Assembly: GCA_029378245.1 (NCBI GenBank)
Contig: JARKIF010000044.1
Coordinates: forward strand, 1 to 64,000
Direction: 5' to 3'
From: Roridomyces roridus
Taxonomy: Eukaryota; Basidiomycota; Agaricomycetes; Agaricales; Mycenaceae
DNA: 64,000 nucleotides
The notes beneath the pieces are model-generated. The model did no database searches, was not told the origin of the DNA, and was given only the letters and a program-made list of their open reading frames with translations. The translations under genes and the position numbers were made by a program. Positions 23,294 to 33,800 of the stretch are shown here, in pieces (position 1 is the stretch's first letter; every line of letters starts with the position of its first letter).

Positions 23294-25423
23294 ATGCTCA
23301 GGCGGATCCCATTGACACTGCTTTCTCTTACACTTCTTCACCTTACACCGTGGTCGGTTTCTGCAAGGCCTGGGCGCCGTCCACTTTCATACGTCGCCAA
23401 TGGGAACAATAATCTCAACAATCATGATGACCGGGTGAATTTCATGTCCCTTGTTCGAAGTCGTAGACGCTGAGCTCCGCAGTATACTCTCAATCTCACT
23501 GTAGCAGGGACAGGTGAGTAACTAGTACTTAACCGCCGAAGCTCTGCAGTATCTACTTAACACAATGTGCCAGTCATCAACGTCATTCTTGACACCGGGA
23601 GCACCGATCTCTGGTGCGATTTCTGCAGCCACCACCGCGTAGTGACTCATATTCTGGCAGGATCTCCCTACGGCGACGGGAGCATTTTTGTCAACGGCTC
23701 TGTTGAGATGGGTCTGGTGGAGATAGCGGGCCACACGATTCCCCAGCAAGGTGAGTCGCCCATCTCATAGTGCGAAACCTGCCATTTGATATTTCATAGC
23801 ATTCATCAACGTCCTGAACGTAAGCTTGAATTTTTCACCAATGCGTCCTCGGGCCTCTGATCAATCATCGGGCCATGACAGAGTGCTGGGTTCGAGATCG
23901 ACTTCGACGATGGCATCAACGGTCTCGTTGGACTCGGTTTCGACGAGCCCGTCGATGACATTCCCGTCGCCTTGACCAAGGCTGGATACAATGGTACCGC
24001 CGTTGGGAAATCGGTCCTCTCCAGTATATTCGACCAGGATCCCACCGCCCCCCGCTTTTTCGCTTTCTCCTTATCGCGCATTGCAGATCTTACGGACTCT
24101 GCCGACGCGTCACTCACGATCGGCGCGTACGACGAGAAATACGAAGCTGTCCAGGACGCGCCTTTGTTACTCCAGTACCCACCCAACAGCGGGGCATGGA
24201 CTGTGCAGACTGACGACGTTGCTATGAATGGTGTCACGATACCCTGGATTTCATTCAACGAGACCTCGCCGAAAGCTCGCAAAACGATTGTTCTGGATAC
24301 TGGGACAACCAACTTCCTTGTTCCTCAAGAGGTGAGTGGAGGCAGGTCTTTATCCGTGAAGCCTGAACACTCCTATAGTTGAGAGATGCGATCTATTCTG
24401 CTGTTCCTGGCGCTGTACTAGCCAGGAACTCGAGCATACCCAACACAAAGGTAAGCATTACCTCGCTGCTCGTTGACTTGGCGTGTACTATTTGCATCTA
24501 GGCCAGTGAGGATAACGACGTCTGGGTCGTACCATGCAGGACAGCTATCAACTTTACCGCCTGGTTTGCGTACGTCAAATTATTCTATGACTCTACCAAG
24601 CTCATTTTCGATCAGGGCTCAGGAGTTTCCCATCCACCCTTTGGACCTCACGGATGTCTCCGTTCTCCTGGGTCCCGATGGGAAGAACTAGTATACCGTT
24701 TGTGTTGGTACTATCACAAATGGTGGTAGCATACTGGGCCCCGAAAGCGGGTGGGATGCGTGCGTTTACATCTTTCTGTTCAAGTTTCGACACCTTGACA
24801 AGCAATTTCCTCAGAATCTACGGAGACTCGGCGATGCGCAACTTTTACACCGTGTAGGTTTTTTGATGCCTTCCGAATCTACATTGATGCACCCCTGATT
24901 TTTTTTTACCAGATTTTCATTCGGAAACGACACCACGCCGCCGCATGTGCAACTGCTGTCGAACACGGATGCCATTGAGGCCGCCCAGGATTTTGCCACT
25001 GTCTGCGCGGCACTCTTGGCCTCATACCCAGCGGAACTCTCTCCTCAGGACGCGATCAATCTATTCGATGGTCCATTCCCCACTACCGGCAGCGGAGGGA
25101 CGGCTACCACACCGCAAACAACGACGATTCCAACAACGTCTCCTTCGGAAGTCGCTGGGTTCATCGCTGCCGAAGGCGACTTGGCAAGCTCAGGCAACTC
25201 AGATTCCGCCACAGCGAAACACGGTCCGATCATTCTGGGACTCCTCGGCGCGAACCTGTTACTCCTGCTCTTCCTAACATTCTTGGGTGTCTTGAACTAC
25301 TTGAGGAGCGGGCGCGAGAGTAAGGGACGTGCGGTGAACCCTGGATATGTTCCTGTCAAGCTCAAGGATACGGAGGGTACCAGTGGCCCGGATGCGCCTT
25401 CGTTTGAGCAGTACAACGACTGA
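23294..25423 (+). pseudogene. Aspartic protease copy 2, with in-frame stop
   Basis: Same exon order as the intact copy at 25960, starting MLRRIPLTLLSLTLLHLTPW; exon 1 23294..23434, exon 2 23483..23513, exon 3 from 23574. The first catalytic motif is present (ILDTGSTDLW), but the following stretch differs and the intron after it is missing or altered. The second motif is LDTGTTNFLV. A TAG codon at 24689-24691 lies in the block that reads GPDGKN-stop-YTVCVGTITNGG, where the intact copy has GPDGNNYTVCINSVTNGG. It looks like insertion of one codon, with the frame open again up to the transmembrane tail. A new pseudogene or a read-through product are both possible; the first is more likely. Confidence 0.7.
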
Positions 25424-25959
25424 AGGACTCGGTAAATAATTGTAAGTAATGTGAACTGTAGATTCTTCGCTGATGACAAACTAGATTTTACTCATCGCGT
25501 CGTTTTGTGGATTGGAGGGATTGTTCAGTGCTCCCCACGATCGTCTGTCGGGATGTACTACCCCTATCAATTTCCCCGAACCCTTTTTGCAGTCGCCGAT
25601 CAGCACAGCAGCGCCGCCCAGGCCCAGTCCGGCTCCAACGGGATACCGTCACCTGCCATGACATGACATGACATGCGAGCGCGTTTCTCGGTTAAACTCC
25701 TTACTCCTCCAACTCCCAGTTGGAGTCCCAATTGGAGTCCCTACCTTGAGCGCGCTCTACGTCCCCTGGGAAAAAACCTAATTGAGCCCACCTCATCTTC
25801 GAAAGCAGTCCACGAAGCGGACCGGCATCATGATTTGCGAGTCAAAGCAGTACGGTAAGCACAGCCTGTTGTTTCAAGTTTTATGTCAGGAGACGACAGC
25901 CGACGAGTATAAAGGTAACAGGACCGTCAGGAGGACACGCATTCACTTCTGTCTCGGTC
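25424..25959. other. Intergenic region before aspartic protease copy 3
   Basis: No gene seen. Holds a short CATGACATGACATG repeat at about 25658 and two neighbouring TTGGAGTCCC repeats near 25720-25740. A TATA box precedes the next gene. Confidence 0.45.
25908..25913 (+). promoter_or_regulatory. TATA box of aspartic protease copy 3
   Basis: TATAAA followed by GG, 47 bp before the ATG at 25960. Confidence 0.55.
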
Positions 25960-28112
25960 ATGCTGCGTATTCCAGCAACCCTTCTTTCTCTTCTTCTTCT
26001 TCATTTTGAACTGGGTACCGTTTCTGCCAAGCCTGGCCGCCGACCAAAGTACACTGTCGATGAGAACAACAATATCATCAACAATTATAATGACTTGGTG
26101 AGTGCCGTCCCCGTGTACTCGCACTCAAGCTCACGGCGGACAGTATACTCTCAACCTCACTGTAGCAGGGACGGGTGAGTCGACTTGCGAGATATCCTTC
26201 GATTCCACTCAGCAATGGCCCAGTTTTTAATGTCATGCTCGACACTGGGAGCACCGACGCCTGGTGAGTCCACTTTTTCATACACGCCGACTCCACATTT
26301 AATTCATTCATGCAGGGTTGCTCCGACTGACACCGACGTCCTGTCCGGCAACTTCACCGACACCGGTGCCGTTGCTGCCATTTTCTACGGCGACGGGAGC
26401 AACTTTGTCAATGGCACAGTTGGCATTGCTGAGGTCGAGGTAGCTGGTCAAAAAATCGCAGACCAAGGTGCGTGGACTCGACAACCTCTTGGCACACCGG
26501 AGATTAATATCCTAGTATAGCTTTCATCAACGTGCTGAATGTACGTTGCGCGCGCGGCGCTTATGAGCGATCCGCGATTCTGAGCGCTGATTTCTCGTTG
26601 CTATAGAGCGTTGGCGAGGAGTTTGACCAGGAGCACGGAGTGATTGGCCTCATCGGTCTCGGCTTCGACGGTCCTTCAGGCGATATCCCTGCCGCCCTCA
26701 CCAAAGCAGGATACAACGGCTCCGAGGTCGGGAAATCCGTCCTCACCAACATCTTTGATCAGAATCCCACCTTTGGTCGATTCTTCGCCTTCTCGCTGTC
26801 CCGCGTTGGGGATGTGGCCGACTCGGCTGATGCGTCGCTGACCATTTCGGGGTACGACGACAGGTATACGGCTGTCCAGGACGCGCCGCTGTTGCTCCAA
26901 CACCCGCCGAACAGCGGGATGTGGAGTGTGCAGACGGACGACGTCGCCATCAATGGTGTTACGATCCCTTGGATTTCTTCCAGTGCGACCTCGCCCAAAG
27001 CTCCCAAGACTGTTCTCTTGGACACTGGAACCAGCAACATCCTCGTTTCGCAAGAGTTGAGAGACGCCATTTATTCTGCCGTTCCCGGGGCCATCCTCGC
27101 CGCGAATTCCAGCATACCTAATCCCAACGTCAGTTTTTACTTCCGTTTTGGTCCAAAAGCTCATACTTTTATTCAGTTCAACCAAGACAACGACGTTTGG
27201 GTCATCCCATGTGACACGCCTGTTAACCTCACCGTTAAATTTGCGTGCGTGCAGTTGATATATTTCCATTTTCTGCGTGTTCATCTCGTCTCAGGGGCCT
27301 CGATTATCCCATCCATCCGCTGGATGTAACAGATGTATCCTTCCTGGTTGGTCCTGATGGAAACAACTACACGGTGTGCATCAACTCGGTGACTAACGGC
27401 GGCAGCGTTCTGGGCGAGAATCTGGACGCGTGCGTGTTCCTTTCTTTATTTCTCTTCCAGCGGTGACTGAACTCGACGCCGCAGGCTATACGGCGATTCG
27501 ATGCTGCGCAACGTGTATACGGTGTTCTCGTTCGGAAACGAGACAACACCGCCACATGTTCAACTTTTGTCGGACACGCAGACCGACGAAGCGGCTCAGG
27601 ATTTCGCGCTCGTTCGTTCCGAAATCTTGGCTTCCTCTCCACTGGAACTCTCCCCTCAAGATATCATCAACCTCTTTGACGGCCCGTCCTCAAACTCCTC
27701 CGACGTGCCCTCATCAACCTCCTCCTCCATCGGAACAACAACGCCCACTCCCATTCAGACTTCAGCTACAGCATCCTCGCCGACCGAGACCGCGTCGGAC
27801 TCTCCTTCAGATGACAATTCTGCCGACCTATCCAAGGTCACCTCCGGCAAACCAGCCGTGAACCTCGCCGACAGCGACTCTACCACCAGCAACTCGGATT
27901 CAGCAGCAGCCAAATGGGGCCCTATCATCGTCGGCCTCCTCGGCGCGAACCTACTCGTATTGCTTGTCCTGACGTTCCTGGGCGTGATGAACTACATTCG
28001 TGGTGGGCGGACGATGGGTGCGTCGCGTGCTGTGAATGCTAGTTATGTGCCGGTGAAGTTGAAGGATGAGGGTGTGCCGAGGCGTTCGTCTTTTGAACGG
28101 TACAACGATTGA
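25960..28112 (+). CDS. Membrane-anchored pepsin-like aspartic protease (family A1), intact copy
   Basis: join(25960..26097, 26144..26174, 26224..26263, 26316..26467, 26521..26540, 26607..27128, 27177..27244, 27295..27429, 27485..28112), 577 aa. Secreted or surface endopeptidase. Signal peptide MLRIPATLLSLLLLHFELG. The first catalytic Asp is about residue 63 in MLDTGSTDAW, the flap YGDGS follows, and the second Asp is about residue 220 in LLDTGTSNILV. After the catalytic domain come a Ser/Thr/Pro-rich stalk, one transmembrane helix (IIVGLLGANLLVLLVLTFLG) and a short tail ending FERYND, giving a type I membrane topology. The propeptide appears very short (about 35 residues between signal and first strand), unlike classic pepsins. 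Two decayed paralogs lie upstream in tandem. Confidence 0.85.
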
Positions 28113-28305
28113 AGGGCGTTGGACATTGCACTGCACTTTATATACTATCCTCCATATCTATCTTTCCTTTCCTTACAAAATTCAACTTGTACCGTATACG
28201 GCAGAGAGTGCAGTCGCTCGTGAGATTCCGTCAAACAAGTAGCCACGTTAACACTCACAAAAATACTATGTACAGGAATTTGATTCAACACTACATGCAA
28301 TCCTC

Positions 28306-29161
28306 TCAAACTTTCGAAGCGATGAAGGCGGCCGCGGCGGGGGTGTCCACACCATAAGTCCTAAAATCAATTCAGTCAGCAACCATTTCCCTTTTGTCAA
28401 GAAGTAAAGAAAAGACTGACAGGTGAGGCTCCAGAACGAGGTCCCCGTGCAAGCAGATGTCGTCGCCGACGTGGCAGATGACGTCCGTCTTGGCAGCCGG
28501 GACGCCTTGGACGGCCTCGCCGTCGTCGGGGTCGCCCTACGAGTATTCAGTCCGAGTAATGAACAATTGAAGTTAACCTACGAAGATCACCGCAGCGTTG
28601 ATGCGAGCGAGAACAGCGGCGCTGAGTTGCTTGGCTGAGTTGTGGACCAATTGACCGCCTTGAGAATAGCCGGAGGTGATAATGGCAGCCTAATACATTG
28701 TACACATAAGAATCAACACAGCTATGGATGTTCAAACTCACGTCAGGGCACGAGTTGGCAGCGCTGGTGAGCTACAGGGTCGTTGTTCAGATAAAATACA
28801 GATGGATGGAATGAATTAAAGCGCATACGAGGTTAGCCATGGTGGCAGACCCTGCCGGGTCACCGCCCTCGAGGAATCCGGGGATATCCGCGGCGTAGGG
28901 AACACCGGTGAAAGTCAGAGTCTTGCTGCCGAGCGCGACCAGGAGAGCAGCCTCGAGAGGAGGGCCGACAATAGTTCCAATGGGCGCCGTCTCCGTCGTT
29001 CCACGCGCAAAGATCACCTGGACAATGCATTTCTTTAAAACGGAGTTGCAGCATGAAAATTGAACAAGACCAACAATAACGTCTGTGCACGCGCGTTCCT
29101 CGAGGGGCGCAGCAAAAGCGAGGAGGCTGAGGGAGACGAGGGCGACGAGGGAGCGGAACAT
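28306..29161 (-). CDS. Cutinase (CE5), standard length
   Basis: Complement join(28306..28360, 28421..28536, 28582..28689, 28742..28771, 28829..29017, 29081..29161), 192 aa. Secreted serine esterase acting on cutin-like polyesters. Signal peptide MFRSLVALVSLSLLAFAAP, then ACTDVIFARGTTETAPIG, VGPPLEAALL, the nucleophile motif GYSQGGQLVHN and GDPDDGEAV. The Asp/His part of the triad is CHVGDDICLHGDLVLEPHLTYG in the usual spacing (catalytic Asp before LVL, His in EPHL). Six exons, all with standard GT-AG junctions; removal of each intron restores the family alignment. It is more typical than the long cutinase at 10706 and lies on the opposite strand. Another fungal use of such enzymes is surface or hydrophobin-associated adhesion. 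Confidence 0.88.
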
Positions 29162-29202
29162 GTTGTTCAGAGTGCTGGGGAATTTCCTTGAGCTTCAAGC
29201 GC

Positions 29203-29210
29203 CTTTTATA
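29203..29210 (-). promoter_or_regulatory. TATA box of cutinase 2
   Basis: TATAAAAG on the minus strand, about 42-49 bp before the cutinase start codon at 29161. Confidence 0.6.
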
Positions 29211-29803
29211 ATAATGTTTCAACACGGTACGCGTATGGCCGCGTGCTATGGGATGTCGGGAGCAAAAGATGGGTTTGCATCCGTTACAAGGACCGAGAGG
29301 ATGAAGTCAGAGAGCTGATAAGTACCCGAAGCCATTCTTTTGCGGGGTAAGGTTCTTTTTGTGGGGTAAGGTCAGGTCGGGCGCTATATTCGTGCCAGGG
29401 GTGTAGCGCAAAATGTATTTGTAGCACGGACGACTGGAGCCTGGAGGATTATTCAACGCATTTGTTACTCCCAGCAGAGATTTCCAACGCTCATTTATTG
29501 TAGTTTTATTGCGCCCCTAGAAAGGGGGGTTGTAGATATCTTCATGCCGCACGGTTGAGAACAATTGCAAGTCGCCAAGGTCAGAATCATGCGTACAGTG
29601 GGTCAAGTGGTCAGGTCAGTCCACTCACGGGTCCTGGACGAGAGAAGCAATTCATTTTAGGCCGCATTTGGTCAAGTCGACTCGAACATCCTGGGAGCAG
29701 CGCGGACGAAAACAAGTTACCCAGTTGTCGGTTAGGCATATTCGTGGGAGCTCGGTTACTTCGAGTTCCGGTGGTACTTGCTTTCTGGCCAGCTTCATGT
29801 GAT
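29211..29803. other. Intergenic stretch between cutinase 2 and the foldback element
   Basis: No gene seen. The first part is the upstream region of the minus-strand cutinase gene. Confidence 0.4.
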
Positions 29804-30383
29804 TTACAGCTGTTCCAGAAAACTATGAGAAAATCAGTTTTATTTTCGTGTACCCACAATTTTTTGAGAAGTAGCCGAGGGCCCAAGGAATACTGCGTTT
29901 GGAGTACCTACGAGTAAGGATTACTGAGTTTGGAAGAGTCTCCGAGTTAACGATTACCGTCTTTGGTCGACCTCCGCGCTAAGAAGTCCCGGGCCGATGT
30001 TCCGGACGCGCCAGGACGCGTCCCGACTGTATGTACTCATTTTTTTTCTCCCTCTTCTCTCAATAAACAGCTATCACTGGCCGCTGGTGACGCTGCGAGC
30101 CCTCATGATCAGTGGGAGTGGGATAGGTCGCGTCCCCTCTTCCAAACTGCGCCCCTCGCGCCAGGGCTGGATGGATCAATCGGAGGTGGCCCAAGATGGC
30201 AATGCTTAGCCCGGAGGTCGACCAAAGACGGTAATCGTTAGCTCGGAGACTCTTCCAAACTCAGTAATCCTTGCTCGGAGGCACTCCAAACGCGGTATTC
30301 CTTGGCCCTCGGCTACTTCTCAAAAAATTGTGGGTACACGAAAATAAAACTGATTTTCTCATAGTTTTCTGGAACAGCTGTAA
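29804..30383. mobile_element. Foldback / MITE-like element with about 180-bp inverted arms
   Basis: Left arm 29804 to about 29984 and right arm about 30207 to 30383 are inverted copies with only scattered differences. The outer ends are TTACAGCTGTTCC and its complement, and both arms share CGTGTACCCACAATTTTTTG. Within each arm are three direct sub-repeats of 32-35 bp of the form CCGAG..AA.GATTAC.G..TTTGG. The spacer of about 220 bp encodes nothing recognisable, so it would depend on a transposase elsewhere. Flanks read CATGTGAT and CATGTACA, at best a degenerate target duplication. Confidence 0.7.
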
Positions 30384-30493
30384 CATGTACAGCGATCTTC
30401 GTTCATGTGTATGAACTGAATGCAAGAAGCGTAGGCTTCCAGACGCCGTCCAGGGTCGGTGGCGAGCCTTTGATTCGACCTGTTATTGCTGTA

Positions 30494-30716
30494 GTTGCAG
30501 GTAGTCGCCGTCGGTCAGAGCTCAAGGAGCGCTAGCGTTGAGCGGCAATACGGCGAGAGGCGGCAATGCATTCAAATTCAGAAAGCAAGAAGCCAAGGGG
30601 CCACGTGCGCACGGCTCCAGACGCGAAGTTGTCCCGAGGTCGAAAATACACCGACAATTTGAAAGGTCTAAATTTTCAAGCCAGTCAAAAGGTTTACCAC
30701 AAGGGACGGTTCGTAC
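30494..30716 (+). repeat. Duplicated segment, copy 1 (interrupted by the MITE)
   Basis: Shares, in the same order, the blocks CGCCGTCGGTCAG, AAGGAGCGC.AGCGTTGAG, GCACGGCTCCAG and a closing block from CTAAATTTTCAAGCCAGTC to GGGACGGTTCGTAC with 31545-31876. Spacing between blocks differs. It ends at the left target duplication of the element starting at 30717. Confidence 0.6.
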
Positions 30717-31429
30717 GGATAATTCTATTGAGAAACCCGGGGTGCAGGTAGAAACCCCCCTTATATAGAAGCCCCAAATTTGTAAAATATTTTGAGGGGG
30801 GGTTTCTTCGATTTAATCAAATTTGATCGGTACATCTGCCGCGAGCGGCATGACCCGGCAGACAAGCTTACCCATGAATTCTAGCACCTCAACATTAATA
30901 TTCAGGTACTTACTCTGCTGGGAATGTGTGTACCGTGTGGGTATCACTGAATGATTTGCACTGTTGTTCATAAAGGGAGGGAGGATTCGCGACCCGAAGA
31001 TGGCAATGGCATGGCTCGGGCATCGTTGATGGCGCATCAGTCGCCTGGTTATTGTCACAAAACGTGTGAGGACTCTGTTTTGAATCACTCATGTGCGGCC
31101 GATAAGCCAGAAAGGACTCCAAAAGGACTTGAGGTCAATGTGTCGAAGCCATCAATACCCGCACATCCCGCCTGGGGCGCATCAATGGTCTCGGCTCTCG
31201 AGTCTCGGACACTCTCGTTCAACACCCGTGGAGCAGCATAGATCTAATATCTACTACCAACGCTGACTCTGGAATTGAGACTATGGCATGTCCGGCAACG
31301 TGTCGGCATGTGCAGTCGCATCAAAGTTTGCCACACCGTTGCCGAAAATCACAACCCGGGTTTCCACGTAGAATCTATTTTTAAATGGGGGGTTTCTGCC
31401 TTAACCCGGGTTTCTCAATAGAATTATCC
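30717..31429. mobile_element. MITE-like DNA transposon, 9-bp target duplication, MULE-like
   Basis: 713 bp. Flanked on both sides by the direct repeat GGTTCGTAC (30708-30716 and 31430-31438). Terminal inverted repeats are 25 bp perfect, beginning GGATAATTCTATTGAG at the left and its complement at the right; homology continues imperfectly to about 45 bp (AGAAACCCCCC inside both ends). No transposase frame is present. The 9-bp duplication fits Mutator-like (MULE) families, which make 8-11 bp duplications; that assignment is inference. The paralogous site at 31827-31876 carries the same flank with a single GGTTCGTAC. Confidence 0.8.
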
Positions 31430-31544
31430 GGTTCGTACTACTGAATGCATGTAAGTAATATAGCCACGTGGACAAAAACAAGTTAAAAAAAAAAAAGTGC
31501 CAAGAGTGACGGTGCATTCATTCGACTTGTCAAGTGAGATTGCT

Positions 31545-31876
31545 GATGTAGACGCCGTCGGTCAGGCTAAAGGAGCGCCAGCGTTGAGTTATCTTCGCGG
31601 AGGATAGTCTGTCGAGAGAGCGTCGAGTGTTGAATACGACGAGAAGCGCAAGAGAGGCGTCAAGAGATGCAGAAAAACACATGCCAGTGCGCCCACATCC
31701 ACATCCGAAAGCCGAAGTAGAGCACGGCTCCAGTATATAGTCGGACCCGCTCACTTGGGGGAAGCCCATATGTCCTTGCCCCATCCCTCGATCCAACGAA
31801 CAAGAGCGCGTGGATATCATAACGGCCCTAAATTTTCAAGCCAGTCAAAAGGTTTACAACAAGGGACGGTTCGTAC
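31545..31876 (+). repeat. Duplicated segment, copy 2 (empty site)
   Basis: Homologous to 30494-30716 as described there. Ends with a single GGTTCGTAC at 31868-31876, so it represents the locus before insertion of the 713-bp element. Confidence 0.65.
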
Positions 31877-32026
31877 TGAGTGCGTAGGTATTGCAGTGCC
31901 CCTACAGCGGCTGAGGCAGAGATAGGTATGTAGGTAGGACGAAGAAAGACACGGTAAAAGACAGTGACAACAAGAGATGGCGGTATGTAAAGAGTGTGGC
32001 GAGGCGATTACTCCGACGACCAGCTC

Positions 32027-32914
32027 CTAGAGCATGTAGGCACCAGCGACGACACCGAGAGCGACCATGAGGGCACCCGAGACGCTGCCACCGAGGGAGA
32101 GGGCGCCGCTGCTTCCAGTGGAGCTGGGGGAAGGCGAAGTAGAGTCGCTGGGAGCGGTGGACGAAGGGGCCGACTCCGTGTTGGCGGCAGGGGTCGACGC
32201 CGACGTGGGGGGCGAGGAAGGGGTCCTGAAAATGGATGTCAGTCAAGGCGGCAACGAACGCCAGCATAAAGACGCACGAGATGGGGGTCAGCGACGGGGT
32301 GGAGATGGGCGTGGCCGAGGTCTTGGGGAGGTTGCTGTGGCCGGTGATGGTCGTGGAGACGCTCTGGGAAGCGCCACCGACAGAGAAATCCTTGCTCTCC
32401 GAGAAAACGAAGTTGACGTCGTCGATCTTGACGAGCTCGACGGTGTACCCATCACTGAGGGCGCGGTCTGAGGACAAGACCCGAGAGGGAAGAAAGAGGG
32501 ACATACCCGGGCGGCAGAACGGGCAGCTCAGCGGTCAGGGTGCCCGCAGACGTCTGGACGTTGTTCGCGAGGGCAAATTGTTGGTTCTTAGTGACGTCAA
32601 TAAGCTATTCTGTAGCCAATAAGATGATACGTACAAAGCTCGGGTGGATGATAAAAACGGAGAATGTGGCGGCCCTTTTACGCCGTTGAGCTTGACTTTC
32701 ACAGAAGCCGCAAGGTGTACGTACGAGGTGGAATCGGACGTCCAGTCGATAGTGATAGAGCCTCCGGTGACCAAGTTGCCCGAGATGCTCGAGATGATTT
32801 GAGCAGATGCGAGGGTAGCAGCGAGGGTGAGGCCGAGGCTATGAATAGACGTCAATTTGGGCTCAATATGGAACTCGCCGAGTACACAAACCTGAGCTTG
32901 AGCATGGCGAGCAT
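32027..32914 (-). CDS. GPI-anchored Ser/Thr-rich cell-wall protein with Kre9/Knh1-like N-terminal domain
   Basis: Complement join(32027..32225, 32278..32454, 32507..32586, 32635..32674, 32725..32838, 32892..32914), 210 aa. Extracellular protein of the Kre9/Knh1-like group, several of whose members affect cell-wall beta-glucan assembly. Signal peptide MLAMLKLSLGLTLAATLASA. The domain follows as SGNLVTGGSITIDWTSDSTS, TFSVFIIHPSF, LTAELPVLPPGDGYTVELVK and SESKDFSVGG. Then comes a Ser/Thr/Pro stalk (TPSSPPTSASTPAANTESAP). A C-terminal hydrophobic segment (SGALMVALGVVAGAYML) directly precedes the stop, the pattern of a GPI-attachment signal. The first Met is shown; a second in-frame ATG lies three codons later. 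Removing all five introns is needed to obtain the domain. Confidence 0.83.
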
Positions 32915-33800
32915 ATTTTTGCGGGTAGTGTGAAGGGAGGGAGCAACTGCTACGAGCTCGACTGGGGAGAGGAGGAGAGAAGAAACGTTAGGTAAGCCGA
33001 TGGCATCAACTGTTTTAAGACCACGATGGCTAACGTCTTGAATTTTGAAAATTCAAGACGTTCTACTAGACACTGACAGATTCTGGGCTCTATGCTGGCT
33101 CTATGGCTATTGGTTTACATGGTTCAGAGAGGTGAACGTATTTAGTATTACAAGAAAAAGGAAGCCAAGTCAGTTCCTGGTTGATCGCCCTGGCAACCTG
33201 TCGAAATTTCAAATCGAGCAGTGCTGGACCTGCCTGGGTCAAGGCAGTCTGCCAATGGAAAGATCGGAAGCACAACCAGGAACCATGAACGAAGAGAGAC
33301 AGTTCAATGCAAAAGGTTGGACGTCTGACTCGTGGTCAAGATGATGATCTACAGAGTCAGAGCATTGATCGGTGTCAAACTGTCAAATCCGTCTTTCTCT
33401 CAACCGCCATCGACTCTCAAGTCCACCCTTCAAGAAAAACCTCTGCAAGGGACAATTCCTTCTGTGCCTTCCTCCTCCTTCACGAAGTTCATGTCCAGGT
33501 CCTTACGACAAGGCGATTTCCGCCGACTGGCTTTCCTATTTCTGCGCATTCCGTCACATTCCGCGTCTCAGAGATCGACCAGAACAACGGTCATCACATT
33601 GCCGACAGCTAGTTTCAAAAGTCATGATACGCGAGGCGCCCCGCCCCGCCATATTATATTGCCCCTGCCGTCCAGAGTTTGTCATTTTCTTTCCTCTTCT
33701 CTCCGACCCTTTTCTTTTCTTCTTCTTCTCCTCTTCCTTTCTCACTTTTTGGCGCCCTTTCGTTCTTTTTATTCATTCTTTTCGGTCAACCTCGGAGCAA
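32915..33800. other. Divergent intergenic region between the Kre9-like and DUF6533 genes
   Basis: 886 bp. No gene seen. A pyrimidine-rich tract of about 100 bp (33690-33790, runs of CTTTTC and TTCTTC) immediately precedes the ATG at 33801, as is common at fungal transcription starts. Confidence 0.45.

Noticed and set aside
26676..27284. Minus-strand open frame of 202 codons in aspartic protease copy 3
   Set aside because: Antisense of the large catalytic exon, no independent protein features.
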